DNA from: Streptomyces massasporeus
GTDB taxonomy: Bacteria > Actinomycetota > Actinomycetes > Streptomycetales > Streptomycetaceae
Assembly: GCF_014648995.1 (NCBI RefSeq)
Contig: NZ_BMSE01000009.1
Location: 124,001 to 188,000 of the forward strand
Direction of reading: 5' to 3'
DNA length: 64,000 nt
Each line of letters begins with the position of its first letter. The stretch's first letter is position 1. Positions 7,218 through 15,645 of this stretch are shown here, in pieces. Below the pieces are notes generated by a model, which saw nothing but the letters and a program-made list of their open reading frames with translations, was not told where the DNA came from and made no database searches. A program made the translations under genes and the position numbers.

Positions 7218-9143
7218 GTGCCCGACGCCGTTGCCCGCGGCGGGCCCGTGATCGGGATCAACCGGGACGGGATCCGGAGCGGGTCGATGCCCGCGCGGAC
7301 CGTCGCGCTCACCTTCGACGGGGGGCCCGACCCCGTCTGGACACCCCGGATCCTCGACCTGCTGCGCAGGAACAACGCGCGGGCGACCTTCTTCGTGCAC
7401 GGGGCCCAGGCCGCCCGGCACCCGGAGCTGGTGCGGCGGATCCGGGCCGAGGGGCACGAGATCGGGTCCAACACGTACACCGGCGCCGTGCTGGGGGAGT
7501 CCTCCTCGCCCCGTTTCCGGGCCGAGCTCGAGATGACGCAGAGCGCCCTCGCCGGGGCCACCGGGCGGCGGACCAATCTGCTGCGGATGCCCCGCACCAC
7601 CAGCCCGGACACCCTGTGCGGCCGCGAGTGGCAGGCCGCGCGGCGGGCCGCCGGGTACGGGTACGTGCTCGTCGCCGCCGACAAGGGCTCGCGCAGGCCC
7701 GCGCAGGGCATCGTCCGCCAGCTCAGCCAGACGGAGACCGCGTATCAGGAAGCGCGCCGGCTGCTGAGGAACCGCGGCGTCGAACGGTTCACCACCGTGT
7801 CCGATGGGCTCGGGCTCGTCCCGGACGCCCCCTCGTCCCTCGTCGCGCGGTGGCTCGGGCGGGGGCTGATCTGGGTCACCGGCCTCGGGCAGGTCTTCTC
7901 CACCGCCATGATCTGGATCCTCGGCGTCGCCGGTGGCCTCGGCGTGCTGCGGCTGTTGCTGCTCGCCCTCTTCGCCCGGGCCCATGTGCGGCGGCTGGAG
8001 CGGTTCCGGACCGGTGCGCCCTGGATGCGGGAGACGTCCGGGCCGGTCACCGTGCTCGTCCCCGCGTACAACGAGGAGGCCGGGATCGGGGCGACCCTGC
8101 GGTCGCTGCTCGATTCCCGGCACCGGGAGCTCCAGGTCGTCGTCATCGACGACGGGTCCACCGACCGGACCGCCGACATCGCCGCGAACACGGGGGACCC
8201 GCGGGTGGAGGTCGTGCGGCAGGCCAACTCCGGCAAGGCAGCCGCCCTCAACACCGGCCTCGCGCACGCGCGGTACGACATCGTCGTGATGGTCGACGCC
8301 GACACCGTCTTCGAGCCCGACGCCATCGAGCGGATCGCGCAGCCGCTCGCGCACCCGGCCGTGGGCGCCGTCAGCGGCAACACGAAGGTGGGTAACAGAC
8401 GCAGTCTGCTCGGCCGTTGGCAGCACCTGGAGTACGTCTTCGGCTTCAACCTCGACCGGCGCATGTTCGAGGTGCTGGAGTGCATGCCGACCGTGCCGGG
8501 TGCCATCGGGGCGTTCCGCCGGGACGCCGTGCTCGGTGTCGGCGGGGTCAGCGAGGACACCCTCGCCGAGGACACCGACCTGACCATGGCCCTGTGGCGG
8601 TCCGGCTGGCGGGTGCTGTACGAGGAGTCCGCCGTCGCCTGGACCGAAGTGCCCACCAGTATCAGGCAGTTGTGGCGGCAGCGGTACCGGTGGTGCTACG
8701 GCACGCTGCAGGCGATGTGGAAGCACCGGGGGGCTCTCCTCGGCAGAGGCCCGGCCGGGCGGTTCGGGCGGCGCGGGCTGACATATCTCGCGCTGTTCCA
8801 GGTCGCGTTGCCGCTGCTCGCGCCCGTCATCGACGTGTACGCCCTCTACGGCGTGCTGTTCCGCGACCCGTGGGAGTCGGCCGCGGTGTGGTTCGCGTTC
8901 CTCGGCGTGCAGATCGTCTGCTCCGGCTACGCGCTGAGGCTCGACGGCGAGCCGGTGCGGGCCCTGTGGTCGATGCCGTTCCAGATCGTCGTCTATCGGC
9001 AGCTGATGTATCTCGTCGTCATCCAGTCGCTGGTCGCGCTGCTGCTCGGCAGCCGGCTGCGGTGGCAGCGGATGCAGCGGTCGGGGACGGCCGGTGAACA
9101 GATCGGTGGGCCCGTTCCGTATAGGGGTGTGCCGATGCGCTGA
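7218..9143 (+). CDS. Polysaccharide synthase: degenerate NodB deacetylase + GT2; start uncertain
   Basis: From GTG 7218, a NodB-like domain (~1-195) precedes a membrane segment (~215-245), a family 2 glycosyltransferase (~270-520) and C-terminal membrane helices. The transferase motifs are intact: DDGSTDRT, VDADTVF, EDTDLTMA and QRYRW. The deacetylase motifs are not: TFDDGP has become TFDGGP, the H-x3-H metal motif has become SNTYTG, and the late LFHD motif is missing. The paralogue at 36597-38834 keeps all of them. GTG 7218 has no ribosome binding site and loses the N-terminal anchor. The same frame upstream encodes the anchor, and ATG 7008 has GGGAG seven bases before it, but a TGA at 7029-7031 interrupts it after seven codons. 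Likely role: export of an exopolysaccharide, if still expressed. Confidence 0.8.
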   Translation: MPDAVARGGPVIGINRDGIRSGSMPARTVALTFDGGPDPVWTPRILDLLRRNNARATFFVHGAQAARHPELVRRIRAEGHEIGSNTYTGAVLGESSSPRFRAELEMTQSALAGATGRRTNLLRMPRTTSPDTLCGREWQAARRAAGYGYVLVAADKGSRRPAQGIVRQLSQTETAYQEARRLLRNRGVERFTTVSDGLGLVPDAPSSLVARWLGRGLIWVTGLGQVFSTAMIWILGVAGGLGVLRLLLLALFARAHVRRLERFRTGAPWMRETSGPVTVLVPAYNEEAGIGATLRSLLDSRHRELQVVVIDDGSTDRTADIAANTGDPRVEVVRQANSGKAAALNTGLAHARYDIVVMVDADTVFEPDAIERIAQPLAHPAVGAVSGNTKVGNRRSLLGRWQHLEYVFGFNLDRRMFEVLECMPTVPGAIGAFRRDAVLGVGGVSEDTLAEDTDLTMALWRSGWRVLYEESAVAWTEVPTSIRQLWRQRYRWCYGTLQAMWKHRGALLGRGPAGRFGRRGLTYLALFQVALPLLAPVIDVYALYGVLFRDPWESAAVWFAFLGVQIVCSGYALRLDGEPVRALWSMPFQIVVYRQLMYLVVIQSLVALLLGSRLRWQRMQRSGTAGEQIGGPVPYRGVPMR

Positions 9144-9178
9144 CCCGAGAGCCCCCCCACAGCACCTTCGAGGCGTCG

Positions 9179-10342
9179 ATGAGCGACTGGACCGACCAAC
9201 CGGGAGAACGCCCGCCGGAGTGGAGCGCGCGGCGGGAACCCCTCGTTCCGCCGCCCTCGACCCGCACCGCCCCCCTGCCCGGCATGCCCTCGCCCGCCGC
9301 GCCCGGCCGCTACGACAGCGGCCCGGATCCCCGAGGCGGGCGTGGCAGCAGGAATCCGCGGCGCCGGGCGGGCAGGGGCCGCCGGTACCTTCGGACGGCG
9401 GCCGTCCTGTCGTCCCTGCTGCTGCTCGGCGGCGCCGGTACGTACGTCTGGGCCGACACCCGGCTCAACCAGGAGGTCGATCTCGGCGCGCTCGGTGCCC
9501 GGGTGCCGGCCGGCGAGGGCACCACCTACCTCGTCGTCGGCTCCGACAGCCGCGAGGGACTGTCGGAGCAGGACCGGAAGGACCTCAACACCGGCTCGGC
9601 CGAGGGCCGCCGCACCGACTCGGTGATCCTGCTGCACACCGGCGCGAACGGCGCCACGATGCTCAGCCTGCCGCGCGACTCCTGGGTGACCCTCCCGCCC
9701 TACGTCGACCCCGGCACGGGCCGCAGCCACCGGGCCGCGCCGGACAAGCTCAACGCCGCGTTCTCGCTGGGCGGCCCCGACCTGCTGGTGCGGACCGTGG
9801 AACGCAACACCGGCGTGCGCGTCGACCACTACGCGGAGATCGGCTTCGCCGGATTCGTGGGGGTGGTAGACGCCGTCGGCGGGGTGGACCTGTGCCTCGA
9901 CAAGGCCGTCCGCGACGAGGACTCCGGCGCCGACCTGCCCGCCGGATGCCAGACCCTCGACGGCGCCGAGGCGCTGGCCTTCGTACGGCAGCGCAAGCAG
10001 GAGGCCCAGGGGGACCTGGGCCGCACCCGCAACCAGCAGAGATTCCTCGCCGCCCTCGCCCGGAAGGCCGCCGCCCCGGCCACCCTCGCCGACCCGTCGA
10101 AGTCGTTCCCGACCCTGGACGCGGGACTCGACACCCTCATCGTCGACGAGGGCACCGAACTACCGGATCTCATGGGGCTGTTCGAGGCCCTGCGGAAGGC
10201 CACGGGCGGCGGAGGGCGGCGGCTCAATGTGCCCGTGGCCGACCCGGACCTGCGCACCTCCAAGGGCAGCGCGGTGAAGTGGGACGACCGCCGGGCCCGC
10301 GCCCTGTTCGACGCCCTGCGCGAGGACAGGCTGCCCGGCTGA
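9179..10342 (+). CDS. LytR-CpsA-Psr (LCP) family cell-wall glycopolymer ligase
   Basis: 387 aa. A Pro/Arg-rich cytoplasmic N-terminus (~1-75) and a single membrane anchor (AAVLSSLLLLGGAGTYVWA) precede an extracellular LCP domain with VVGSDSREG, RTDSVILLH, SLPRDSWVTLP, KLNAAFSLGG and ALAFVRQRK. The conserved Arg and Asp residues that bind the polyprenyl pyrophosphate head are present. Family members attach teichoic-acid-like or other polymers to peptidoglycan outside the membrane. The ATG at 9179 follows the synthase gene by 35 bases, so the two are probably co-transcribed and the synthase product may be the polymer ligated. Confidence 0.9.
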   Translation: MSDWTDQPGERPPEWSARREPLVPPPSTRTAPLPGMPSPAAPGRYDSGPDPRGGRGSRNPRRRAGRGRRYLRTAAVLSSLLLLGGAGTYVWADTRLNQEVDLGALGARVPAGEGTTYLVVGSDSREGLSEQDRKDLNTGSAEGRRTDSVILLHTGANGATMLSLPRDSWVTLPPYVDPGTGRSHRAAPDKLNAAFSLGGPDLLVRTVERNTGVRVDHYAEIGFAGFVGVVDAVGGVDLCLDKAVRDEDSGADLPAGCQTLDGAEALAFVRQRKQEAQGDLGRTRNQQRFLAALARKAAAPATLADPSKSFPTLDAGLDTLIVDEGTELPDLMGLFEALRKATGGGGRRLNVPVADPDLRTSKGSAVKWDDRRARALFDALREDRLPG

Positions 10343-10354
10343 TCGGCGGGCCGC

Positions 10355-11059
10355 TCACCGCGCGAGCTTGGAGTTCTGCGCCTTCACCACGTTCGCGGGC
10401 ATCTTGGCGTCGCTGGGCCGCGTGCTGTCGGCGATGGCGAAGCCGTTCACCGAGAAGTAGACGGCGAGCACGTCGCCGTCGCGGACGGCTTCGGTGCGCA
10501 GGGTGTGGGTGATCCCCCGGAACGTCATCGTCGAGCGGAAGGCGACGGCACCGCTCGCCGTGCCCTTCTCGGCGGTGACTGACTCGTAGGCGGTGGAGTT
10601 CTCGCCCGCCTTCGCGGTGAACCCGCCGCCGCACTCCGGTACGGCCTTCGCCAGCCCGGCCAGCAACGACTCGGCCTCGGCCGCCGGCTCGTACGAGGCG
10701 AGCGTGATGTACGTGCTCTCCTTGCCGAAGCCCGCCCCGGCGCTGCGCACGAGGTCGGCCTGCGGCTCACCGAGCGGGAGTTGATTCATCGCAAGGGCCA
10801 GCGGGGCGCAGCCGGGCTTGTCGACCTTGAGCTCGTCGGAGGACTTGGCGAAGGCGTACTGGGCGTCCGGCTCGGACACGTTGTATCCGGGCAGGTCGTC
10901 CTTCGTCACGATGGCCTTCGCCAGTCTCTGGGCCGGAGTGATCTGCTTGGCCTTCGGCGTCGTCGGCGCAGCGGAGGGCTTGTCCTCGCCGCCCGAGCAG
11001 GCGGTCAGTGCGGAGGTCAGGGCCAGGACGGAGACGACGGCCAGGGCGGCGCGCTTCAA
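10355..11059 (-). CDS. Lipoprotein, 234 aa
   Basis: The signal peptide MKRAALAVVSVLALTS leads to lipobox ALTAC and a Ser/Pro tether. The outer domain begins ITPAQRLAKAIVTKDDLPGY and has several Cys (PGCAPLA, PECGGGF). It resembles the common actinobacterial sensor-like lipoproteins whose ligand is unknown. A TTG start at 11059 is supported by AGGAG eight bases upstream. It converges with the LCP gene, 12 bases apart, and lies 58 bases downstream of a co-directional membrane-protein gene. Function unknown. Confidence 0.8.
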   Translation of the reverse strand: MKRAALAVVSVLALTSALTACSGGEDKPSAAPTTPKAKQITPAQRLAKAIVTKDDLPGYNVSEPDAQYAFAKSSDELKVDKPGCAPLALAMNQLPLGEPQADLVRSAGAGFGKESTYITLASYEPAAEAESLLAGLAKAVPECGGGFTAKAGENSTAYESVTAEKGTASGAVAFRSTMTFRGITHTLRTEAVRDGDVLAVYFSVNGFAIADSTRPSDAKMPANVVKAQNSKLAR

Positions 11060-11117
11060 TGGGGGGCTCCTAGATCGCTGATCGAGCGGAGATCATGGCA
11101 TGGCGGGCTGGGGGGCC

Positions 11118-13208
11118 TCAGTGGACACCTGCTGCCCCCCTCACCCTGTCGACGAGCCGGCCGATGCCGTCGGGTACGGCTGTCAGAGGGCTGTCGGTGA
11201 TGTCGTAGTAGGGGAGGCGGGTGTTGCCGAGGGCGGGGTCGGGCAGCTTGAGCAACCGGTCCGGGATGCCGCCCGGTTCGGCGACGGCCGTGTCGTGGCA
11301 GGGCGCGCAGACGGGGAGCAGGCGGCGGCGGTTGCCCTCGGCGGTGACGCGCACGTGGTGGCGGTGTTCGGCGGGGCCGTGCAGCGGGTTCACGCCGCAG
11401 CACAACTTCGACGGCCGTCCGGTGAGGGCGGCCCGGCCCGCTCGGGCGAGCACGATGACGGCGACCAGGGTCGTGGGCTCCGTCCCGGGTCGCCGGGCGC
11501 GGCCGGGGTCGCCGCCGACCAGGAGCAGGGCCGCGTCGAGACGCTCCCGGTCGCGAACGTGGTCCTCCGGGTCGAACTCGGCGCTGAGTGCGATGAGTTC
11601 GTTGTACGCGGTGCGCCGGAGGTAGGACGTCGACGGTGCCGTCGGGGCCGTGAACGGCATCCGGTCGAACGACTCGGGCACGGGCGAGCGCCGGCGCAGC
11701 AGGCCCCGGATGATCCAGGTCGCCCCGGCCGCGACGCCCGTCAGCAGGAGAGCCGCGAAGGCGCCCACGATCAGGCCGGGCCAGAAGTCGGTGGAGTACA
11801 GGGCCGGGAGGGTGTGCTCGTCGGCGGCCCTCGGCGCGGCGGCCGGGGCGGGCTCGGATTGCGGCCGGTCGGTGCGCGGGGTCTCGTCGAGGAAGGTCAT
11901 CAGCCGGTCGAGACGCTCGCCGAGGAGGTGGTCGTCGGCCTCGTCCGCCCTGCTGTCACCCAGGCTGACGGAGTCCGGCAGGTCGAAGGACAGGTGGCTC
12001 GAGTCCAGGCGCAGGCCGTGGTTGAGGACATCGATCGTGCCGTCGTCCGGATCGGCGACGACGTACACACCGTCCTCGCCCACCTTGGCGTGCACCGCCG
12101 CTGCGAACAGGTCCGCGTCACCGGCCGATTCGCTCTCCGGGGTCTGCGGCACGAGGGACACGTACACGGGGCCGCCGCCGTCGGAGCGCCGAAAGTCCCG
12201 GATCCGCTCGTGCAGCCGGTCCAGTTGCCGGGCGTCGAGGACGCGCGGGCTCTCCGGGTCGGCGTACACCGGGTCCTGCTTCAGACCGGCCGCGACCCGC
12301 TCCACGCGCGCGGACATCTCGGCGGGGGTGGGGGGCCGCGCCGCGCTCGACCTGGTCTCGTCGAAGACGACGGGAGCGGTGAGGGCGATCGCGGCGGCGG
12401 ACAGGAGCGCCAAGCCCGGGACGATCAGGCGCAGAGCGGGCTTTCCGGTGCGTCCGCGCCTCGCGTACGCCGCGAGCAGCAGGATCGACAGCGGTACGCC
12501 GGTGAGCAGGATCCCCGTGAGGAACGACTGGTTGCGGCGGTCGGACGGGCCGATGTACGCCTCGGCGGGCTCGTTGTCCCGGTACGTCTCGCGAGCGGCC
12601 TCGGCACGGGCGGCGGCCTTCTTCTCGCCCTGCGCGATGACCTCGACGAAGCGCTCGAAGCTCGCCAAAGCGCCTGCGTCGTAGGCAAGTTCGTACACCG
12701 TGACGGTGACTGCGGACTCAGCGGGGGCGCGCACGCCGTAGGCCGTGGCCCGCGCGACGTCCGTCCCTTCGATCAGGACGTACAGTCCGTCGCGCCCGAG
12801 CCGGTCGTGCACGGCGCCGAGCAGCTGGTCCCCCTCGGTGCTGCTCATCATGGGCAGGACCAGGACGTAGGTCGGGACACCGGTCCTCTTCGCGAGCCTC
12901 GCGAAGTCGGGGGCGGTGGATCGGGGGACCTCGCGGGGGAGTTGGTCGGTGACGTGGACCGGGTTCTCGCGCAGGCGGTCGGCGAGGTAGGCGGCCTGGG
13001 TGTCGGGACCCCGGTCCGCGCCACGGGCCGGGGCGGCGGTCGAGGCCCGGGTGTCGGGAGTCGTGTCCGTCGCGTGGGCGGGGGTGGCGGTCGCGAAGAC
13101 GGCCGGCAACGCGCAGAGCGCGAGGAGCAGTCGGAGTGCGCGGGCGCGGCCATTGCTCCGGGTCCGTATTCGTCCTGCCCAGGCGTGGTTCGTCCTGACT
13201 GCTCTCAC
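11118..13208 (-). CDS. Large membrane protein with two similar extracellular domains
   Basis: ~696 aa. After a signal peptide (LRLLLALCALPAVFATATPAHA) comes one extracellular domain (RLAKRTGVPTYVLVLPMM ... LGRDGLYVLIEGTDVA), then two membrane segments. A second domain has the same layout (GGGPVYVSLVPQT ... VGEDGVYVVADPDDGTID). A further membrane segment (WPGLIVGAFAALLLTGVAAG) and a cytoplasmic tail follow. The tail contains CCGVNPLHGPAEHRHH and VCAPCH, a possible metal-binding cluster. The order of strands in both outer domains resembles TPM domains, but that is inference. The start is uncertain: GTG 13208 puts the signal peptide close to the N-terminus; the frame stays open to 13307. Function unknown. 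Confidence 0.7.
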   Translation of the reverse strand: MRAVRTNHAWAGRIRTRSNGRARALRLLLALCALPAVFATATPAHATDTTPDTRASTAAPARGADRGPDTQAAYLADRLRENPVHVTDQLPREVPRSTAPDFARLAKRTGVPTYVLVLPMMSSTEGDQLLGAVHDRLGRDGLYVLIEGTDVARATAYGVRAPAESAVTVTVYELAYDAGALASFERFVEVIAQGEKKAAARAEAARETYRDNEPAEAYIGPSDRRNQSFLTGILLTGVPLSILLLAAYARRGRTGKPALRLIVPGLALLSAAAIALTAPVVFDETRSSAARPPTPAEMSARVERVAAGLKQDPVYADPESPRVLDARQLDRLHERIRDFRRSDGGGPVYVSLVPQTPESESAGDADLFAAAVHAKVGEDGVYVVADPDDGTIDVLNHGLRLDSSHLSFDLPDSVSLGDSRADEADDHLLGERLDRLMTFLDETPRTDRPQSEPAPAAAPRAADEHTLPALYSTDFWPGLIVGAFAALLLTGVAAGATWIIRGLLRRRSPVPESFDRMPFTAPTAPSTSYLRRTAYNELIALSAEFDPEDHVRDRERLDAALLLVGGDPGRARRPGTEPTTLVAVIVLARAGRAALTGRPSKLCCGVNPLHGPAEHRHHVRVTAEGNRRRLLPVCAPCHDTAVAEPGGIPDRLLKLPDPALGNTRLPYYDITDSPLTAVPDGIGRLVDRVRGAAGVH

Positions 13209-13388
13209 CGGTGAGCCCCCCGCGGTCCGATCGCTGTCCGCGCGGCACTCTACTCGGGCTTCGCGAGTGCTACAGGTCGCCCGGTGGCGGTGTGGCCGGT
13301 TCGCCAAAGGGGCCCATGAGGATGCCGTGGTCTCGTGGAGGTCCGTGCCCCCTCACCGGGAGCGGGGCGAAGGGAGCCGAGGGGCGAT

Positions 13389-13820
13389 ATGTGGCGTGAC
13401 CTGATCGAGGAGTACGGAGCAGGACCGTCGTGCCCTCCGGCGGATCCCGCCGTCCTCCACCGTGTCGAGCAGGCCCTCGGCCACTCGCTGCCGCCCGACC
13501 TGAGCGCCCTGCTGCTGCAGACGGACGGCATCGAGGGCCCGTACGGCGAAGGCATCGTCTGGCCCGCTGAACAGGTCCTCGAGAACAACCGGACCTTCCG
13601 CACCGACCCCGAAATCCGCTCGCTCCACCGACCGTTCGACTCGCTGCTGTTCATCGGTGACAACGGCGGGGGAGACCAGTTCGCGCTCCTCTGGGCCTCC
13701 GAACGGGCCGACGTCCACGTCTGGGACCACGAGACGGACGAACGCAGCCCGGTGGCCCCGGACCTGGCCGGCTATGTGCGCAGGGCGCTGGAGAGCGAGG
13801 GGGAGGACTGGTACCGGTAG
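13389..13820 (+). CDS. SMI1/KNR4 (SUKH) family protein, 143 aa
   Basis: MWRDLIEEYGAG starts a SUKH-type fold. Typical landmarks are visible: ALGHSLPPDLSALLLQTDG (the entry helix and the L-L-x-x-x-D-G turn), LLFIGDNGGGDQFAL and VHVWDHETDE. SUKH proteins are often immunity proteins against contact-dependent or type VII toxins, but many actinobacterial members stand alone. Here no toxin gene is adjacent, so the role is open. GAGGGG lies just before ATG 13389. It is divergent from the large membrane-protein gene. Confidence 0.85.
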   Translation: MWRDLIEEYGAGPSCPPADPAVLHRVEQALGHSLPPDLSALLLQTDGIEGPYGEGIVWPAEQVLENNRTFRTDPEIRSLHRPFDSLLFIGDNGGGDQFALLWASERADVHVWDHETDERSPVAPDLAGYVRRALESEGEDWYR

Positions 13821-13825
13821 TTTCA

Positions 13826-13865
13826 GCTCCGCTCTGCTCTGCTCCGCTCTGCTCTGCTCCGCTCA
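13826..13865. repeat. Short tandem repeat, eight 5-bp GCTCN units
   Basis: Right after the SUKH stop codon, eight 5-bp units run in a row: GCTCC, GCTCT, GCTCT, GCTCC, GCTCT, GCTCT, GCTCC and GCTCA. They also form a 15-bp higher-order repeat. The tract is pyrimidine-rich on this strand and lies between two genes. It could vary in length by slippage. No coding role is seen. Confidence 0.85.
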
Positions 13866-13940
13866 GTCCGGCGTCCCGAGCCGCGCGGCCGGCGACCCAC
13901 CGCTGGGCCCCCGGCGGACCCGGAGTGCTAGAGATCCCCC

Positions 13941-14462
13941 ATGCGCATCCTGGACCTCGAGATCCCCCGCCACGACTGGCAGGCGATGACCTGCGGTTGC
14001 AACAGAAGCGCGGCCCATGTCCCCGAGGACTTCCTCGCCGCGCTGGACGGCCCGCTCCCGGCCCGGGTCGGGGAAGGCTGGGCGGACAACCACGTCTACA
14101 TCCAGTCCAACCTCATGGAGCCGGCGTACGCGACCGCGGTGATGCTCGTCGCCGCTCTCGCCGACCGGCAGGTGCCGCTCGTCTGGCGAGCGCACATCCT
14201 GGCCGTTCTGAGCCACCTCACGGGCGGTGAGCAGGAGGACATCGCGGCGCAGTGCAAGGAGGCGGTGCGCGGGTGCACGGAGATCCTCTTCGAGGAGATC
14301 GCGACCGGCCGCTGCGCGACGGCCGCGGCCCACGCCTTCGAGGTGTTGACGGAATTCGCCGACCTGAAGGACAGGTTGCGCACCTACCAGGTGGAGGCCC
14401 GGGCGCATCTTCCGGCGGATCTCCGACCGGGACGCCTGGACCTCGATGCCCTCCAGGAGTGA
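13941..14462 (+). CDS. Hypothetical protein, 173 aa
   Basis: Begins MRILDLEIPRHDWQAMTCGC and is mostly alpha-helical, with Cys at the N-terminus (TCGCNRS) and in the middle (QCKEAVRGC). No signal peptide or membrane segment and no family I recognise. It follows the SUKH gene in the same direction after ~120 bases that include the GCTCN tandem repeat. Coding GC pattern is normal for the host. In position it might be a companion of the SUKH protein, but nothing in the sequence proves this. Confidence 0.75.
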   Translation: MRILDLEIPRHDWQAMTCGCNRSAAHVPEDFLAALDGPLPARVGEGWADNHVYIQSNLMEPAYATAVMLVAALADRQVPLVWRAHILAVLSHLTGGEQEDIAAQCKEAVRGCTEILFEEIATGRCATAAAHAFEVLTEFADLKDRLRTYQVEARAHLPADLRPGRLDLDALQE

Positions 14463-14679
14463 CACCTGCGGGCGTCGACGTCACCCCGCGAGGTCATCCG
14501 CGCGCGCTGCCCACCCCCGCTTCGTGAGTGAATCGTGCAGGCATGATGGCCGATAGGTGACGAACCGGCCGCTCGGCAGGCGCCGTTGGGGTCGATGGCG
14601 ATTCGCTGGCGCACAGGTGGTGCTGTCATCCGGGGCTGGTCCCGGAAGGGTTGAGCGTGCCTGACGTTGCAGATGGATA

Positions 14680-14702
14680 ACGGGCCGCACCCTGCGGCCC
14701 GT
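14680..14702. terminator. Perfect 10-bp hairpin
   Basis: ACGGGCCGCA, loop CCC, then TGCGGCCCGT. The stem is perfect and GC-rich without a T tract, as is common for actinobacterial terminators. It lies ~220 bases after the orphan gene stop, so it could end that transcript or shield the Tad promoter from read-through. Confidence 0.55.
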
Positions 14703-14754
14703 GGGGCCGGACGCGTCTTGAGGGGCTTATGTGCGGCTGATACGGTGCGATGGC

Positions 14755-14784
14755 TTGACACTCACCCCCAGTGCTGGCTATTTG
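14755..14784 (+). promoter_or_regulatory. Possible sigma-70-type promoter for Tad operon
   Basis: A perfect -35 box TTGACA at 14755-14760 is followed, after 18 bases, by TATTTG at 14779-14784 as a weak -10 box. The start would lie ~115 bases before the GTG at 14906. The -10 is poor, so this is a candidate only. Confidence 0.4.
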
Positions 14785-14905
14785 CCCAGGTCGGGCGGGT
14801 ACGTCCGGCCCGTCCCGCACTTCTCCGTGCGGGTCGACGCGGGTGAAGTGTCCGAATTTGAAGGCACATGACAGACATCTTCTTGGGTGTACGGGGAGCG
14901 GTTGC

Positions 14906-15628
14906 GTGAAGATCCAAGAGCGTACGGGGGCGGGCGCCGGTCGTTCCGCCGCTCCGGCTCAGCCGTCGGTCGGCGACCGGCTTCCCACCCCGCCTCGCGA
15001 GCGCAAACCGGCACTGGCCGCGCTCGCGGTGCTGCTGATCCTGGTGGGTGCGCTGGGTGTGACGATGCTCGTGCTGCAGGTCGGCGACCGGGTCGAGGTC
15101 GTCAAGGTGACGAAGGAGATCCAGGCCGGGGAGTCCGTCGGCACCAACGTGACCTCGGTGATGGTCGCCGCCGACGACAGCATCAACTACGTCAAGTGGG
15201 ACCAGCTGGCCACGCTGAAGACCCTCAAGGCCAAGTCCACGATCTACTCCGACACGGTCGTGATGGGCCAGATGTTCGCCAAGAAGGCCAGCCTGCCCGC
15301 GGGCAAGGCCTCCGTCGGCCTCGCCCTCAAGGAGGGCACGTACCCCGCGGACCTCAAGGCCGGTGACCTCGTATCCGCCTACCGCGTCAGCTCCACCGGC
15401 TCCGGTTCGAACAGCTCCGACAGCAACAGCGGTTCGGGCGGCACCTCCTCCTCCGGCGGCGCCCTCGTCGACGCCGCGCGTGTGAACACCGTCGCGGCGG
15501 ACGACGACGCCACGGTGAGCACCGGCAACCTCTCGATCACCGTCCTCGTCGACCAGGCCGACGCGGCAGCGCTCGCCTCGGCGGCGGCGGCGAACCAGGT
15601 CGCCATCGTGCACGTCCCCGGCAACTAG
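14906..15628 (+). CDS. SAF-domain pilus assembly protein (CpaB/RcpC-like)
   Basis: 240 aa. Cytoplasmic N-terminus, one membrane anchor (LAALAVLLILVGALGVTMLVL), then an extracellular SAF-like domain. It has VVKVTKEIQAGESVGTNVT, a central ALKEGTYPADLKAGDLVSAY and a Ser/Gly-rich loop before the last strand. CpaB/RcpC proteins help build or stabilise the Flp/Tad pilus envelope channel; Gram-positive members lack a secretin and may bind wall polymers. GTG 14906 has GGGGAG seven bases upstream. It is the first gene of the Tad operon, 17 bases before the ATPase gene. Confidence 0.8.
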   Translation: MKIQERTGAGAGRSAAPAQPSVGDRLPTPPRERKPALAALAVLLILVGALGVTMLVLQVGDRVEVVKVTKEIQAGESVGTNVTSVMVAADDSINYVKWDQLATLKTLKAKSTIYSDTVVMGQMFAKKASLPAGKASVGLALKEGTYPADLKAGDLVSAYRVSSTGSGSNSSDSNSGSGGTSSSGGALVDAARVNTVAADDDATVSTGNLSITVLVDQADAAALASAAAANQVAIVHVPGN

Positions 15629-15645
15629 AAGGCGGCACCCACCCC

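Larger units (their letters stand above)
14463..14905. other. Intergenic region before Tad operon
   Basis: 443 bases with no convincing gene. It contains a perfect 10-bp hairpin at 14680-14702 and a promoter-like pair at 14755-14784, described separately. The remaining ~120 bases before the first Tad gene would be a 5' untranslated leader. Confidence 0.6.

Noticed and set aside
6713..8395. Long plus-strand open frame overlapping the synthase gene
   Set aside because: It is Arg/Pro/Ala-rich out-of-frame reading of a GC-rich gene, with no domain; the synthase frame in the same place has clear motifs.
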